64,000 bases of DNA, from NCBI RefSeq assembly GCF_021545335.1, contig NZ_CP089312.1:3844001-3908000 (forward strand), written 5' to 3'. This document shows, one piece after another, positions 9,557 through 18,456 of the stretch (positions are counted from its first letter, which is position 1; each line of letters begins with the position of its first letter). The DNA comes from Streptomyces sp. GQFP. Lineage in GTDB: Bacteria; Actinomycetota; Actinomycetes; Streptomycetales; Streptomycetaceae. The notes under the pieces are model-generated. The model made no database searches. It was given only the letters and a program-made list of their open reading frames with translations, and had not been told where the DNA came from. The position numbers and the translations under genes are program-made.

Positions 9557-10407
9557 CACTCCCCCTCCTCGGTGACGGGCCCCGCCGGGTGGGAGGGGTC
9601 GGACGCCGCCGTGTCCTGCGGCGCGTCGTGCGAACTGAGGTGCTCGGCGGGCGACGGGTCGTGCGGCTGCGTGCCCTTGGGAGCGGCGCCCCTGGGGTGG
9701 ACCACGCGCGCGGGGCTCTCGCCCTTGGCCAGCCGGAGCCCGGTCAGCGAGGCGGGGCCGGCGCTGCCGCTCGCCTCGACGGCCCCGTCCCGGGTGTCGG
9801 GGAAGCCCGCCAGGATGCGGGCGGTGTCCTTGAACGTGCACAGGGGGGCACCGCGCGTGGGCTCGACCTGCGCACCCGCGCGCAGGTCGTCGACGAGGCG
9901 CTTGGCACTGGCCGGGGTCTGGTTGTCGAAGAACTCCCAGTTGACCATCACGACGGGTGCGAAGTCGCAGGCCGCGTTGCACTCGATGTGCTCCAGGGTG
10001 ACCTTGCCGTCCTCGGTCGTCCCGCCGTTGGCGACGCCGAGGTGCTCCTGGAGGGTCTCGAAGATGGCATCGCCGCCCAGCACCGCGCAGAGGGTGTTGG
10101 TGCAGACGCCCACCTGGTAGTCGCCGGAGGGGCCCCGGCGGTACATGGAGTAGAAGGTGGCGACCGCGGTGACCTCGGCCGTGGTCAGGCCCAGTACGTC
10201 CGCGCAGAACCGCATCCCGGTGCGCGTGACATGGCCCTCCTCCGACTGCACGAGATGCAGCAACGGCAGCAGGGCGGACCTGGAGTCCGGGTAGCGGGCG
10301 ATGACCTCGCGGGCGTCCGCTTCGAGCCGGGCTCGAACGTCGTCCGGGTAATCGGGCGCGGGCAGTTGGGGCATGCCCAGGCTGACGCCCTCGGGGGTGG
10401 TGGTCAC
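9556..10407 (-). CDS. nuoE: NADH-quinone oxidoreductase subunit E
   Basis: [2Fe-2S] thioredoxin-like subunit of the NADH dehydrogenase module. The four cluster cysteines lie in VCTNTLCAVLGG and ECNAACDFAPVVMVN. The protein is 283 aa against about 166 in E. coli; the extra ~100 residues are a Pro/Ala/Ser-rich C-terminal tail of low complexity. The GTG start (complement of 10405-10407) overlaps the nuoD stop by four bases and gives the N-terminus TTTPEGVSLGMPQLPAPDY. GTG is the only start consistent with that overlap. Confidence 0.94.
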   Translation of the reverse strand: MTTTPEGVSLGMPQLPAPDYPDDVRARLEADAREVIARYPDSRSALLPLLHLVQSEEGHVTRTGMRFCADVLGLTTAEVTAVATFYSMYRRGPSGDYQVGVCTNTLCAVLGGDAIFETLQEHLGVANGGTTEDGKVTLEHIECNAACDFAPVVMVNWEFFDNQTPASAKRLVDDLRAGAQVEPTRGAPLCTFKDTARILAGFPDTRDGAVEASGSAGPASLTGLRLAKGESPARVVHPRGAAPKGTQPHDPSPAEHLSSHDAPQDTAASDPSHPAGPVTEEGE

Positions 10408-11726
10408 CGGTCGACGCCTCCCATCACGGGGTCGATGGACGCGACGGCGACGATGACGTCGGCGACCTGGCCGCCCTCGCACATCGCCGCCATGGCCTGC
10501 AGATTGGTGAAGGACGGGTCCCGGAAGTGGACCCGGAAGGGGCGGGTACCTCCGTCGGAGACGGCGTGCACCCCGAGTTCGCCCTTGGGTGACTCGACAG
10601 CCGCGTAGGCCTGTCCCGGCGGGACGCGGAAACCCTCGGTCACCAGCTTGAAGTGGTGGATCAGGGCCTCCATGGAGGTGCCCATGATCTTCTTGATGTG
10701 GTCCAGGGAGTTGCCCAGACCGTCCGGTCCCAGGGCGAGCTGGGCGGGCCAGGCGATCTTCTTGTCGGTGACCATGACCGGGCCGGGCTGCAGCCGGTCC
10801 AGGCACTGCTCGACGATCCTGAGCGACTGCCGCATCTCCTCCAGGCGGATCAGGAAGCGGCCGTAGGAGTCGCAGGAGTCGGCGGTGGGGACGTCGAAGT
10901 CGAACGTCTCGTAGCCGCAGTACGGCTGGCTCTTGCGCAGGTCGTGCGGGAGGCCGGTGGAGCGCAGGATCGGGCCGGTGGCACCGAGGGCCATACAGCC
11001 GGACAGATCGAGGTAGCCGACGTCCTGCATACGGGCCTTGAAGATGGGGTTCCCGGTGGCGAGCTTGTCGTACTCGGGAAGGTTCTTCTTCATCTTCTTC
11101 ACGAACTCGCGGATGTGGTCCACCGCGCCGGGCGGCAGGTCCTGGGCGAGTCCGCCGGGGCGGATGTAGGCGTGGTTCATCCGCAGGCCCGTGATGAGCT
11201 CGTAGATGTCGAGAATCATTTCACGATCACGGAATCCGTAGATCATGATCGTGGTGGCGCCGAGTTCCATACCGCCGGTGGCGATGCACACCAGGTGCGA
11301 GGAGAGCCGGTTCAGCTCCATCAGGAGCACGCGGATGAGGGTGGCGCGGTCCGGGATCTGCTCCTCGATGCCGAGGAGCTTCTCGACGGCGAGACAGTAG
11401 GCGGTCTCGTTGAAGAAGGACGTCAGGTAGTCCATGCGCGTGACGAAGGTGGTGCCCTGCGTCCACGTGCGGAACTCGAGGTTCTTCTCGATGCCGGTGT
11501 GCAGATAGCCGATGCCGCAGCGGGCCTCGGTGACCGTCTCGCCGTCGATCTCCAGGATGAGACGGAGCACACCGTGGGTGGACGGGTGCTGCGGGCCCAT
11601 GTTGACGACGATGCGCTCGTCGTCGGCACGGGCCGCGGACTGGACGACCTCGTCCCAGTCGCCACCGGTGACCGTGTATACGGTGCCCTCGGTGGTCTCG
11701 CGCGGAGTTGCGTGCTGCGTGCTCAT
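10404..11726 (-). CDS. nuoD: NADH-quinone oxidoreductase subunit D
   Basis: 49-kDa-type subunit that forms most of the quinone-binding pocket; 440 aa. Hallmarks are NMGPQHPSTHGVLRL near residue 45, CGIGYLHTGIEKNLE, and the C-terminal VVASIDPVMGGVDR, the remnant of the hydrogenase-type C-terminus. It is separate from nuoC, unlike the nuoCD fusion of enterobacteria. Its start overlaps the nuoC stop by four bases. Confidence 0.97.
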   Translation of the reverse strand: MSTQHATPRETTEGTVYTVTGGDWDEVVQSAARADDERIVVNMGPQHPSTHGVLRLILEIDGETVTEARCGIGYLHTGIEKNLEFRTWTQGTTFVTRMDYLTSFFNETAYCLAVEKLLGIEEQIPDRATLIRVLLMELNRLSSHLVCIATGGMELGATTIMIYGFRDREMILDIYELITGLRMNHAYIRPGGLAQDLPPGAVDHIREFVKKMKKNLPEYDKLATGNPIFKARMQDVGYLDLSGCMALGATGPILRSTGLPHDLRKSQPYCGYETFDFDVPTADSCDSYGRFLIRLEEMRQSLRIVEQCLDRLQPGPVMVTDKKIAWPAQLALGPDGLGNSLDHIKKIMGTSMEALIHHFKLVTEGFRVPPGQAYAAVESPKGELGVHAVSDGGTRPFRVHFRDPSFTNLQAMAAMCEGGQVADVIVAVASIDPVMGGVDR

Positions 11727-12484
11727 GAGTACGACCTCCGCTGGTCCGGAGCCGGGATCTGGGCGCCCTTGTACTCGACGGGGATGCCGCCGAGGGGGTA
11801 GTCCTTGCGCTGCGGGTGGCCCTGCCAGTCGTCCGGCATCATGATCCGCGTCAGGGCCGGGTGACCGTCGAAGACGATCCCGAAGAAGTCGTACGTCTCG
11901 CGCTCGTGCCAGTCGTTCGTCGGATAGACGGAGACCAGGGACGGGACGTGCGGGTCACTGTCCGGGGCGCTGACCTCGACGCGGATCAGCCGGTTGTGGG
12001 TGATCGAGCGCAGGTGGTAGACGGCGTGCAGCTCGCGGCCCTTGTCCTGCAGGTAGTGGACCCCGCTCACCCCCGTGCAGAGTTCGAAGCGCAGGGCGGG
12101 GTCGTCGCGCAGGGTCTGGGCGGTCCGGAGCAGGTACGCGCGTTCGACGTGGAACGTCAGCTCGCCGCGGTCGACGACCGTCTTCTCGATCACGTTCTCG
12201 GGGACCAGTCCCTGTTCCTCCAGGGCGCCCTCGAGTTCGTCGGCGACCTCGTCGAACCAGCCGCCGTAGGGCCTCGCCGAGGCTCCCGGGAGCCGGACGG
12301 AGCGGACCAGGCCGCCGTAGCCGGAGGTGTCGCCGCCGTTGGTGGCGCCGAACATGCCGCGCTGGACGCGGATCTCCTCGCCGCCGTCGCCGCGCTGGCC
12401 GGGGAGGTTGGAGGAGGCGAGGTCCTTCTCGGGGTTGACCCCGTTGCCCGCCCCGCCTGCTCCGGTGCCGTTCGCGTCGCTCAT
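11723..12484 (-). CDS. nuoC: NADH-quinone oxidoreductase subunit C
   Basis: 30-kDa-type subunit of the connecting module, 253 aa. The core motif region is YPTNDWHERETYDFFGIVFDGH followed by RIMMPDDWQGHPQRKDYPLGG. The first ~55 residues are a Gly/Asn-rich low-complexity extension (MSDANGTGAGGAGNGVNPEK), common in Streptomyces NuoC. I chose the ATG complementary to 12482-12484 because it overlaps the nuoB stop in an ATGA. Confidence 0.95.
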   Translation of the reverse strand: MSDANGTGAGGAGNGVNPEKDLASSNLPGQRGDGGEEIRVQRGMFGATNGGDTSGYGGLVRSVRLPGASARPYGGWFDEVADELEGALEEQGLVPENVIEKTVVDRGELTFHVERAYLLRTAQTLRDDPALRFELCTGVSGVHYLQDKGRELHAVYHLRSITHNRLIRVEVSAPDSDPHVPSLVSVYPTNDWHERETYDFFGIVFDGHPALTRIMMPDDWQGHPQRKDYPLGGIPVEYKGAQIPAPDQRRSYS

Positions 12485-13035
12485 CGCAGCAGCCCCTTCA
12501 TCTCGATCGTGGGGAGTGCCTTGAGCGCGGCCTCCTCCGCCTCGCGGGCGGCTTCCTCGGCGTTCACGCCGAGCTTGGAGGTCTGGATCTTCTGGTGGAG
12601 CTTGAGGATCGCGTCGATCAGCATCTCGGGCCGTGGCGGGCAGCCGGGCAGATAGATGTCGACGGGGACGATGTGGTCGACGCCCTGGACGATCGCGTAG
12701 TTGTTGAACATGCCGCCCGAGGAGGCGCAGACCCCCATGGAGATCACCCACTTGGGGTTGGGCATCTGGTCGTAGACCTGCCGCAGTACCGGCGCCATCT
12801 TCTGGCTGACCCGGCCGGCCACGATCATCAGGTCCGCCTGGCGGGGCGAGCCGCGGAAGACCTCCATGCCGAAGCGCGCGAGGTCGTATCGGCCGGCGCC
12901 GGTGGTCATCATCTCGATGGCGCAGCAGGCGAGTCCGAACGTGGCGGGGAAGACGGACGCCTTGCGCACCCAGCCCGCGGCCTGCTCGACGGTGGTCAGC
13001 AGGAATCCGCTCGGCAGTTTTTCTTCGAGTCCCAT
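12481..13035 (-). CDS. nuoB: NADH-quinone oxidoreductase subunit B
   Basis: Carries the terminal N2 [4Fe-4S] cluster that reduces quinone; 184 aa. The tandem cysteines in FGLACCAIEMM, a further Cys in SMGVCASSGG and the last in YLPGCPPRPE supply the N2 ligands. It follows nuoA after a 14-base gap and overlaps nuoC. Start MGLEEKLPSGFLLTTVEQ. Confidence 0.97.
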   Translation of the reverse strand: MGLEEKLPSGFLLTTVEQAAGWVRKASVFPATFGLACCAIEMMTTGAGRYDLARFGMEVFRGSPRQADLMIVAGRVSQKMAPVLRQVYDQMPNPKWVISMGVCASSGGMFNNYAIVQGVDHIVPVDIYLPGCPPRPEMLIDAILKLHQKIQTSKLGVNAEEAAREAEEAALKALPTIEMKGLLR

Positions 13036-13049
13036 GTCTTAGAGGCCCC

Positions 13050-13409
13050 TCAGTCCCATTCCAGGCCGCCGCGCCGCCATACGTACGCGTACGCCACGAA
13101 GACGGTGAGCACGAAGAGCAGCATCTCCACGAGCCCGAAAACACCCAGGGCGTCGAACGTGACGGCCCAGGGGTAGAGGAAGACGATCTCGATGTCGAAG
13201 ACGATGAAGAGCATCGCCGTCAGGTAGTACTTGATGGGGAATCGCCCACCGCCGGCCGGCGTGGGTGTCGGCTCGATCCCGCATTCATAGGCTTCGAGTT
13301 TGGCCCGGTTGTAACGCTTCGGGCCGATCAGCGAAGCCATGATCACGGAGAAGATCGCAAAGCCTGCCCCGAGGGCTCCCAGTACGAGGATGGGCGCATA
13401 CGCGTTCAC
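13050..13409 (-). CDS. nuoA: NADH-quinone oxidoreductase subunit A
   Basis: Small membrane subunit and first gene of the nuo operon; 119 aa with three hydrophobic segments. The conserved loop YECGIEPTPTPAGGGRFPIKYY and the stretch FDIEIVFLYPWAV identify it. The N-terminus is MNAYAPILVLGALGAGFAIF, preceded by a GAGGAGCGAGGAGCG-type purine-rich ribosome site. The promoter must lie in the long region upstream (13410-14165). Confidence 0.96.
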   Translation of the reverse strand: MNAYAPILVLGALGAGFAIFSVIMASLIGPKRYNRAKLEAYECGIEPTPTPAGGGRFPIKYYLTAMLFIVFDIEIVFLYPWAVTFDALGVFGLVEMLLFVLTVFVAYAYVWRRGGLEWD

Positions 13410-14165
13410 CGCTCCTCGCTCCTCTCAGTCGGCACTGACTGCTGGCGATTGCATCGGGCCGGAGCCCCCGCCCCGTCCGCCCCGCGAACCCCGCCCGTCC
13501 CGGCGAAGATCGAGAACATGTGAAGCAGGTCACAAGCCCAACTGCCCCGCATCCTATGCCCGCCGGTCTGTGATCTGCGACACGAGGTATTGCCGAACCT
13601 TTGTGATCTCCACCACCTGACGAAGGATCATGAAGTCGGATGAGCGGTGATCTTCACACTCGAAGCGTCCACGCGATCACCAGAGGTGACATTTTCGCCG
13701 GTTACCGCTGGTCACAAGCGGCGTCTCCATATCAAGAAAGTTCCCCTGCATGCAAATTGGAGATGGACAGGGCGGCTTGATAGTGGAGCGCGTTCACACT
13801 CCAGAGAGGGCGAGTGGTGAATGTGGATGCCCGCCCGTGCGTGCACGCGTTCACGAGCGGCGGCCGGTCGACGATCTACGCGCGTGACGCTCCCCGACCG
13901 GTAACCTTTCCGTGACCTGCGCCACACCTGTGAAGGTCTGTGAAGATCGGGGGTTGGCCACGGACCGCAACCGATGGTAAGCAGCGGGCAATTCGGGCGT
14001 ACCGATGAAAGCGCATGATCACAGGCATGATCGCCACTGTCCGCAATGCCCGTTACGGCGTCAATAAAGAGTGACGCTCGGGGAATTTGGGCGCTCCATT
14101 GAACAACTGTGGCGCAGCACACGTTTCTTGAAGGTATGGAGGAGCCCCTGGTACCGCTAGTACCC
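13410..14165. other. Intergenic control region between nuoA and the NlpC/P60 gene
   Basis: About 750 bases between divergent genes (nuoA leftward, the wall hydrolase rightward). It is less GC-rich than the flanking genes and holds several TTCAC/GTGAA half-sites, one of which forms the Rex-like site at 13840-13855. A reading frame on the minus strand at 13712-14176 lacks family features and is probably spurious. I see no convincing RNA gene or riboswitch by eye. Confidence 0.6.
13840..13855. promoter_or_regulatory. Candidate Rex operator (ROP) upstream of nuo
   Basis: The sequence CGTGCACGCGTTCACG is a near-perfect inverted repeat and matches 13 of 16 positions of the ROP sequence reported for Streptomyces Rex (TGTGAACGCGTTCACA). 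Rex is an NADH/NAD+ sensor, and nuoA-N is a known Rex target in S. coelicolor. A weaker related site (GTGGAGCGCGTTCACAC) lies at about 13783-13799. The distance to the nuoA start is ~430 bases, which would need a long leader or a distal promoter. The assignment is inference from sequence similarity and context. Confidence 0.38.
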
Positions 14166-15005
14166 ATGTCCCACACCGCTACCGCTCACATACGAAGCCA
14201 CCGGAAGCCCCGGCGTGCCGGCAACTCGTCGTTGGCCATGCGCGCAGGAGTCGCCGGTGGCGTTCTCAGCACCCTGGCAGTGGCTGGTGCGTCCAGTGCG
14301 GCGAGCGCCGCCGAGCAGCCTGTGACGCAGACACTCGAACTGCCCACCCTCACGGCCGACCTGGCCGCTCAGATCGCCGAGTCCGCGGACGCCACGCAGC
14401 TGGCCGCCGCGAACTACGAGCTCCAGGCCGAGCGTGACGCCGCAGCCGCCAAGGCGGCCCAGGAGGCCAGGAAGGACCTCGCGGAGGCCAAGAAGAAGGC
14501 GGAGGCCAAGAAGCAGGCCGAGGCCGCCCGCAAGGCGGCCGCAGAGGCCGCTGTGTCCCGCTCCGCCGAGCGCGCCACGCTGGCGGCATCCGACACCTCC
14601 TCGGAGTCCGCCTCCAGCTCGGACTCGTCGCAGGTGACCGCCCCCGCGAGCGGCAGCGTCGCGACCGTCGTCGACTTCCTCAAGGCTCAGCTGGGCGACG
14701 CCTACGTCATGGGTGCCACGGGCCCCAACGCGTGGGACTGCTCCTCCCTGGTCCAGGCCGCGTTCAAGCAGGTCGGCGTGGATCTCCCCCGGGTCTCGCA
14801 GGACCAGTCGATGCAGGGCACCGAGGTCTCCCTGTCGAACATCCAGGTCGGCGACATCCTGTACTGGGGTGCGAAGGGTTCGGCGTACCACGTCGGGGTG
14901 TACGTCGGTAACGGCCAGTACCTGGACGCGGCGAACCCGTCCAAGGGCGTTGTCATTCAGGACCTTTCGGGCTACCCGGCGACGGGTGCGGTGCGCGTTC
15001 TCTGA
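14166..15005 (+). CDS. Secreted NlpC/P60 (C40 family) peptidoglycan hydrolase
   Basis: Predicted cell-wall endopeptidase, 279 aa from the chosen start (MSHTATAHIRSHRKPRR). A signal peptide (VAGGVLSTLAVAGASSAASAA) is followed by an Ala/Lys/Glu-rich coiled coil of ~70 residues, a Ser-rich linker and a C-terminal NlpC/P60 domain. The catalytic Cys is in NAWDCSSLVQ and the His in YHVGVYVG. An in-frame ATG at 14136 is an alternative start; the GGAGGAG at 14137 is rather far from 14166. It is transcribed divergently from nuo. Streptomyces genomes carry several such hydrolases, and the substrate bond is inferred from the family. Confidence 0.88.
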   Translation: MSHTATAHIRSHRKPRRAGNSSLAMRAGVAGGVLSTLAVAGASSAASAAEQPVTQTLELPTLTADLAAQIAESADATQLAAANYELQAERDAAAAKAAQEARKDLAEAKKKAEAKKQAEAARKAAAEAAVSRSAERATLAASDTSSESASSSDSSQVTAPASGSVATVVDFLKAQLGDAYVMGATGPNAWDCSSLVQAAFKQVGVDLPRVSQDQSMQGTEVSLSNIQVGDILYWGAKGSAYHVGVYVGNGQYLDAANPSKGVVIQDLSGYPATGAVRVL

Positions 15006-15148
15006 GCGAGCGGTGGATGAGGGTCGCTGCCGCTGGTCGGCGGCGGCCCTTCTCCGTTCCCTGTCTCCGCCCCCTGCGGGGGATGGCTGTGTGAGGCTGA
15101 TGCCCCGGTACCTCCTCGGTACTCCACACAGCAGAAGGAGAGACAGCG

Positions 15149-15775
15149 ATGCCTCGTGTCTTCGTACAGGGCAGGCCCGTCGACTCGTATCCGCGGCTCA
15201 CGCCCGAGGCACGGCGTGGTGCCGTGCGGCGGATCACCGAAGTGGGCGAAGAGGTGCTCCACAAGCCGTGCCGGGACGTGACCGAGTTCGGGCCCGAACT
15301 CGCGGCGCTCATCGACGACATGTTCCTGACGATGCAGGTGGCCGACGGGGCCGGGCTCGCGGCCAACCAGGTCGGCGTCGATCTGCGGCTGTTCGTGTAC
15401 GACTGCCCGGACGACGACGGTGTCCGCCATGTCGGGCACATCGTCAACCCGGTGCTGGAGCCGCTCGACGCCGGCGACCGGCGCCTCCTCGACGAGGGCG
15501 AGGGGTGCCTGTCCGTGCCGGGGGCCATGATGGACGTACCCCGCCCGGACCGTGCCGTCGTGCGCGGGTTCGATCAGGACGGGAACCCTCTGGTCGTCGA
15601 GGGGACGGGGTACTTCGCCCGGTGTCTGGAGCACGAGACGGACCACGTGAACGGGCGCGTGTATCTCGACCGGCTCTCCAGGCGGGAGCGGAAGGAAGCC
15701 CTGCGGCAGGTGGCGGACCGTCGCGAGGCGGTGTTCGCGCGACGGGCCGCCAAGGAGCAGGCCCTCAGCTCCTGA
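15149..15775 (+). CDS. def: Peptide deformylase
   Basis: Removes the N-terminal formyl group from nascent proteins using a metal ion. All three family motifs are present: GAGLAANQVG (motif 1), EGCLSVPG (motif 2, metal Cys) and HETDHVNG (motif 3, HExxH-type metal His and catalytic Glu). The 208-aa length is normal. An AAGGAGAG ribosome site lies about 8 bases before the ATG. The gene is convergent with the flavoprotein gene that ends at 15815. Confidence 0.96.
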   Translation: MPRVFVQGRPVDSYPRLTPEARRGAVRRITEVGEEVLHKPCRDVTEFGPELAALIDDMFLTMQVADGAGLAANQVGVDLRLFVYDCPDDDGVRHVGHIVNPVLEPLDAGDRRLLDEGEGCLSVPGAMMDVPRPDRAVVRGFDQDGNPLVVEGTGYFARCLEHETDHVNGRVYLDRLSRRERKEALRQVADRREAVFARRAAKEQALSS

Positions 15776-15814
15776 GCACGAGAGGGCCTCACCCGCTGAA
15801 GGAAACTCTGCCGG

Positions 15815-17098
15815 TCACGCCTTCGGGGCCACCTTGCTCAGGCCGTTGATGATGCGGTCCATCGCGTCGCCGCCCGTCGGGTCGGTCAGGTTGGCCAGCA
15901 TCTTCAGGGTGAACTTCATCAACAGGGGGTGGGTCAGGCCGCGTTCGGCCGCGATCTTCATGACCTTCGGGTTGCCGATGAGCTTCACGAAGGCGCGGCC
16001 GAGCGTGTAGTAGCCGCCGTAGGTGTCCTTGAGCACGCGCGGGTAGCGCTGGAGCGCGATCTCCCGCTGGGCCGGGGTGGCCCGCGCGTGGGCCTGGACG
16101 ATGACGTCGGCGGCGATCTGGCCGGACTCCATGGCGTAGGCGATGCCCTCGCCGTTGAAGGGGTTCACCAGGCCGCCGGCGTCGCCGACGAGCAGCAGGC
16201 CCTTCGTGTAGTGGGGCTGCCGGTTGAAGGCCATGGGGAGGGCGGCGCCGCGGATCGGGCCGGTCATGTTGTCGGGGGTGTAGCCCCACTCCTCCGGCAT
16301 TGACGCGCACCAGGCCTTCAGGACCTCGCGCCAGTCGAGTTCCTTGAAGGAGTCCGAGGTGTTCAGAACGCCCAGACCTACGTTCGACGTGCCGTCGCCC
16401 ATGCCGAAGATCCAGCCGTAGCCGGGGAGCAGGCGGTCCTCGGCGCCTCGCCGGTCCCAGAGTTCCAGCCAGGACTCCAGGTAGTCGTCCTCGTGGCGGG
16501 GAGACGTGAAGTACGTCCGGACGGCGACGCCCATCGGGCGGTCCTCGCGGCGGTGCAGGCCCATCGCCAGGGAGAGGCGGGTGGAGTTGCCGTCGGCGGC
16601 GACCACCAGCGGGGCGTGGAAGGTGACCTCGCGTTTGTCCTCGCCGAGTTTCGCGTGCACGCCGGTGATGCGGCCGGTGCGGTCGTCGGTGATCGGGGCG
16701 CCGACGTTGCAGCGCTCGTACAGGCGCGCGCCCGCCTTCTGGGCCTGGCGGGCGAGTTGTTCGTCGAAGTCGTCGCGTTTGCGGACGAGGCCGTAGTCCG
16801 GGAAGGAGGCGAGTTCCGGCCAGTCGAGCTGGAGGCGGACGCCGCCGCCGATGATGCGGAGGCCCTTGTTCCGCAGCCAGCCGGCCTCCTCGGAGATGTC
16901 GATGCCCATCGCGACGAGCTGCTTGGTCGCCCGGGGTGTCAGGCCGTCGCCGCACACCTTTTCGCGCGGGAAGCTGGTCTTCTCCAGCAGCAGCACGTCG
17001 AGTCCGGCCTTCGCCAGGTAGTAGGCGGTGGTGGAACCGGCTGGCCCGGCCCCGACCACGATGACATCGGCGGTGTTTTCGGAGAGGGGCTCGGTCAC
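15815..17098 (-). CDS. Geranylgeranyl reductase family FAD-dependent oxidoreductase
   Basis: Flavoprotein of the geranylgeranyl-reductase/digeranylglycerophospholipid-reductase group, 427 aa. The N-terminal Rossmann motif is VVGAGPAGSTTAYYLAKAG, followed by FPREKVCGDGLTPRA, VVAADGNST and the second FAD motif GDAGGLVNPFNGEGIAYAMESG. Members in actinobacteria (MenJ type) partially saturate the menaquinone side chain. That role fits here because menG, mqnC and complex I are close by, but substrate preference cannot be read from sequence alone. Confidence 0.85.
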   Translation of the reverse strand: MTEPLSENTADVIVVGAGPAGSTTAYYLAKAGLDVLLLEKTSFPREKVCGDGLTPRATKQLVAMGIDISEEAGWLRNKGLRIIGGGVRLQLDWPELASFPDYGLVRKRDDFDEQLARQAQKAGARLYERCNVGAPITDDRTGRITGVHAKLGEDKREVTFHAPLVVAADGNSTRLSLAMGLHRREDRPMGVAVRTYFTSPRHEDDYLESWLELWDRRGAEDRLLPGYGWIFGMGDGTSNVGLGVLNTSDSFKELDWREVLKAWCASMPEEWGYTPDNMTGPIRGAALPMAFNRQPHYTKGLLLVGDAGGLVNPFNGEGIAYAMESGQIAADVIVQAHARATPAQREIALQRYPRVLKDTYGGYYTLGRAFVKLIGNPKVMKIAAERGLTHPLLMKFTLKMLANLTDPTGGDAMDRIINGLSKVAPKA

Positions 17099-17197
17099 GG
17101 CGGGTTCTCCCCAAGACTCTCAAATCTGTGTGCCGACCGGCACTGGACATGGGCAGTCTATTCAGCAGTACTGATCACCCGGCTGAAGGGCTGCCCC

Positions 17198-17704
17198 GTG
17201 AACCGAGCGCTCCCCGTAGTACGCCTGCGTGTTCCCACCGACGAGGACGCCTTCGCGTGGCACCGGGTCTTCGACGACCCCGATGTCATGGAGTTCCACG
17301 GGGGCAGATCGGCTGAAGTGTCCGCCTACGAGGAACTCACCGCGCGCCAGCGTCGGCACGACGCCGAGTACGGGTTCTGTTTCTGGACCATGCTCGACGA
17401 GTCGGACCAGGTCATCGGCTTCACGGGCGCCCAGCCGTGGCCGCAGGACTGGGGGCCCAAGGGGGAGATCGAGATCGGCTGGCGGCTCGGGAGGGCCCAC
17501 TGGGGCCAGGGGTACGCCACCGCGGCGGCCGAGTTGACCCTGGAGCGGGTGCGTGCGGCGGGCGTGCCCAGCGTGGTCGCGATGGTCAACGCCCGCAACG
17601 AGCGGTCCATCGCGGTCACCCGGCGGCTGGGCATGCGACTCGTCGAGGTCTTCAGGACGCCTACGTCGAAGCAGGAGGGGCACTGCTACCGGCTTGACCT
17701 CTGA
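17198..17704 (+). CDS. GNAT family N-acetyltransferase
   Basis: Acetyl-CoA-dependent transferase of the RimJ/RimL type, 168 aa. Visible features are the N-terminal VVRLRVPTDEDAFAWHRVF, the acetyl-CoA loop region IGWRLGRAHWGQGYATAAA and NARNERSIAVTRRLGMRLVEVF. I chose the GTG at 17198 because a GAAGGG site lies 7-8 bases upstream. The substrate is unknown. It is divergent from the flavoprotein gene that starts at 17098. Confidence 0.85.
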   Translation: MNRALPVVRLRVPTDEDAFAWHRVFDDPDVMEFHGGRSAEVSAYEELTARQRRHDAEYGFCFWTMLDESDQVIGFTGAQPWPQDWGPKGEIEIGWRLGRAHWGQGYATAAAELTLERVRAAGVPSVVAMVNARNERSIAVTRRLGMRLVEVFRTPTSKQEGHCYRLDL

Positions 17705-17841
17705 CCGACTTCGACCGATTGATTCCCGATGGAGATCCAAAATTGTGACGCACAGTAGTTATTTGGCGCAGAAAAATACTTAGCGCTTCCGGGCGGTACT
17801 CGGCCGGGGTTACTCTGCCGGTACCGCTGGGGGTGACGTCT

Positions 17842-18456
17842 GTGCACTCAACACCCAACATGCCCGAGGCGCGCGTGCCGAGGCTCGTCGGCCTGATGGC
17901 CATGGACGCGCGTGAGAGGGCCAGAGCACACGGGGTGCTGCTCGCCGCGCCCGACCGGCCCGAGTTCCATCTCGCCGTCGTCGACTACGTCGTACGGCAG
18001 TACCCGCCGCCCGGCGTCGAGATTCCGCGCGGTGCCGTCGTCACCGTGTGGTTCGACTTCGGGGACGGGGAGGGCGGCGGGGGCGCGGGGGTGCGTGAGC
18101 CGCGCGTGCCGAAGCCGCCCAGGGGTGGGCTGAAGCGCGAGCACGACCGGCCCGGGGAAGCGTTCGAGTCGATCGGATCCCGTGTCGGACCCCATACGGG
18201 AAGGTGGGGGTCAGGGCTGCTTGAAGCCCCGGTGCAGGGCCACGACGCCGCCCGTCAGGTTGCGCCAGGCGACCTTGGACCAGCCGGCCTCGCGCAGCAG
18301 TTCCGCCAGGGCCGGCTGGTCCGGCCAGGCGCGGATGGACTCGGCGAGGTAGACGTAGGCGTCGGGGTTCGAGGAGACCGCGCGGGCGACCGGGGGCAGG
18401 GCGCGCATGAGGTACTCGGTGTACACCGTGCGGAAGGGCGTCCAGGTCGGGTGTGA
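17842..18456 (+). CDS. PASTA-domain protein (3' end uncertain)
   Basis: The first ~75 residues form a single PASTA domain (VPRLVGLMAMDARERARAHG ... VVRQYPPPGVEIPRGAVVTV), a fold that binds peptidoglycan or beta-lactams in other proteins. No signal peptide or membrane segment is seen, so it may be cytoplasmic. After a Gly-rich stretch (residues ~80-90) and a basic tail, the frame stays open to 18456, running ~245 bases into the 3' end of menG on the other strand. That last part is probably not conserved; an earlier indel may have removed the original stop. The start is GTG 17842, or GTG 17833 in frame. Confidence 0.6.
   Translation: MHSTPNMPEARVPRLVGLMAMDARERARAHGVLLAAPDRPEFHLAVVDYVVRQYPPPGVEIPRGAVVTVWFDFGDGEGGGGAGVREPRVPKPPRGGLKREHDRPGEAFESIGSRVGPHTGRWGSGLLEAPVQGHDAARQVAPGDLGPAGLAQQFRQGRLVRPGADGLGEVDVGVGVRGDRAGDRGQGAHEVLGVHRAEGRPGRV

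Noticed and set aside
13900..14165. Possible cyclic-di-AMP (ydaO-type) riboswitch in front of the NlpC/P60 gene
   Set aside because: Such riboswitches often precede wall-hydrolase genes in actinobacteria, but I cannot find the conserved core by eye. A covariance-model (Infernal) search would decide.
13712..14176. 154-codon minus-strand frame between nuoA and the NlpC/P60 gene
   Set aside because: No ribosome site, atypical composition (Arg/Ser/His-rich), no recognisable motif and overlap with the likely promoter region.
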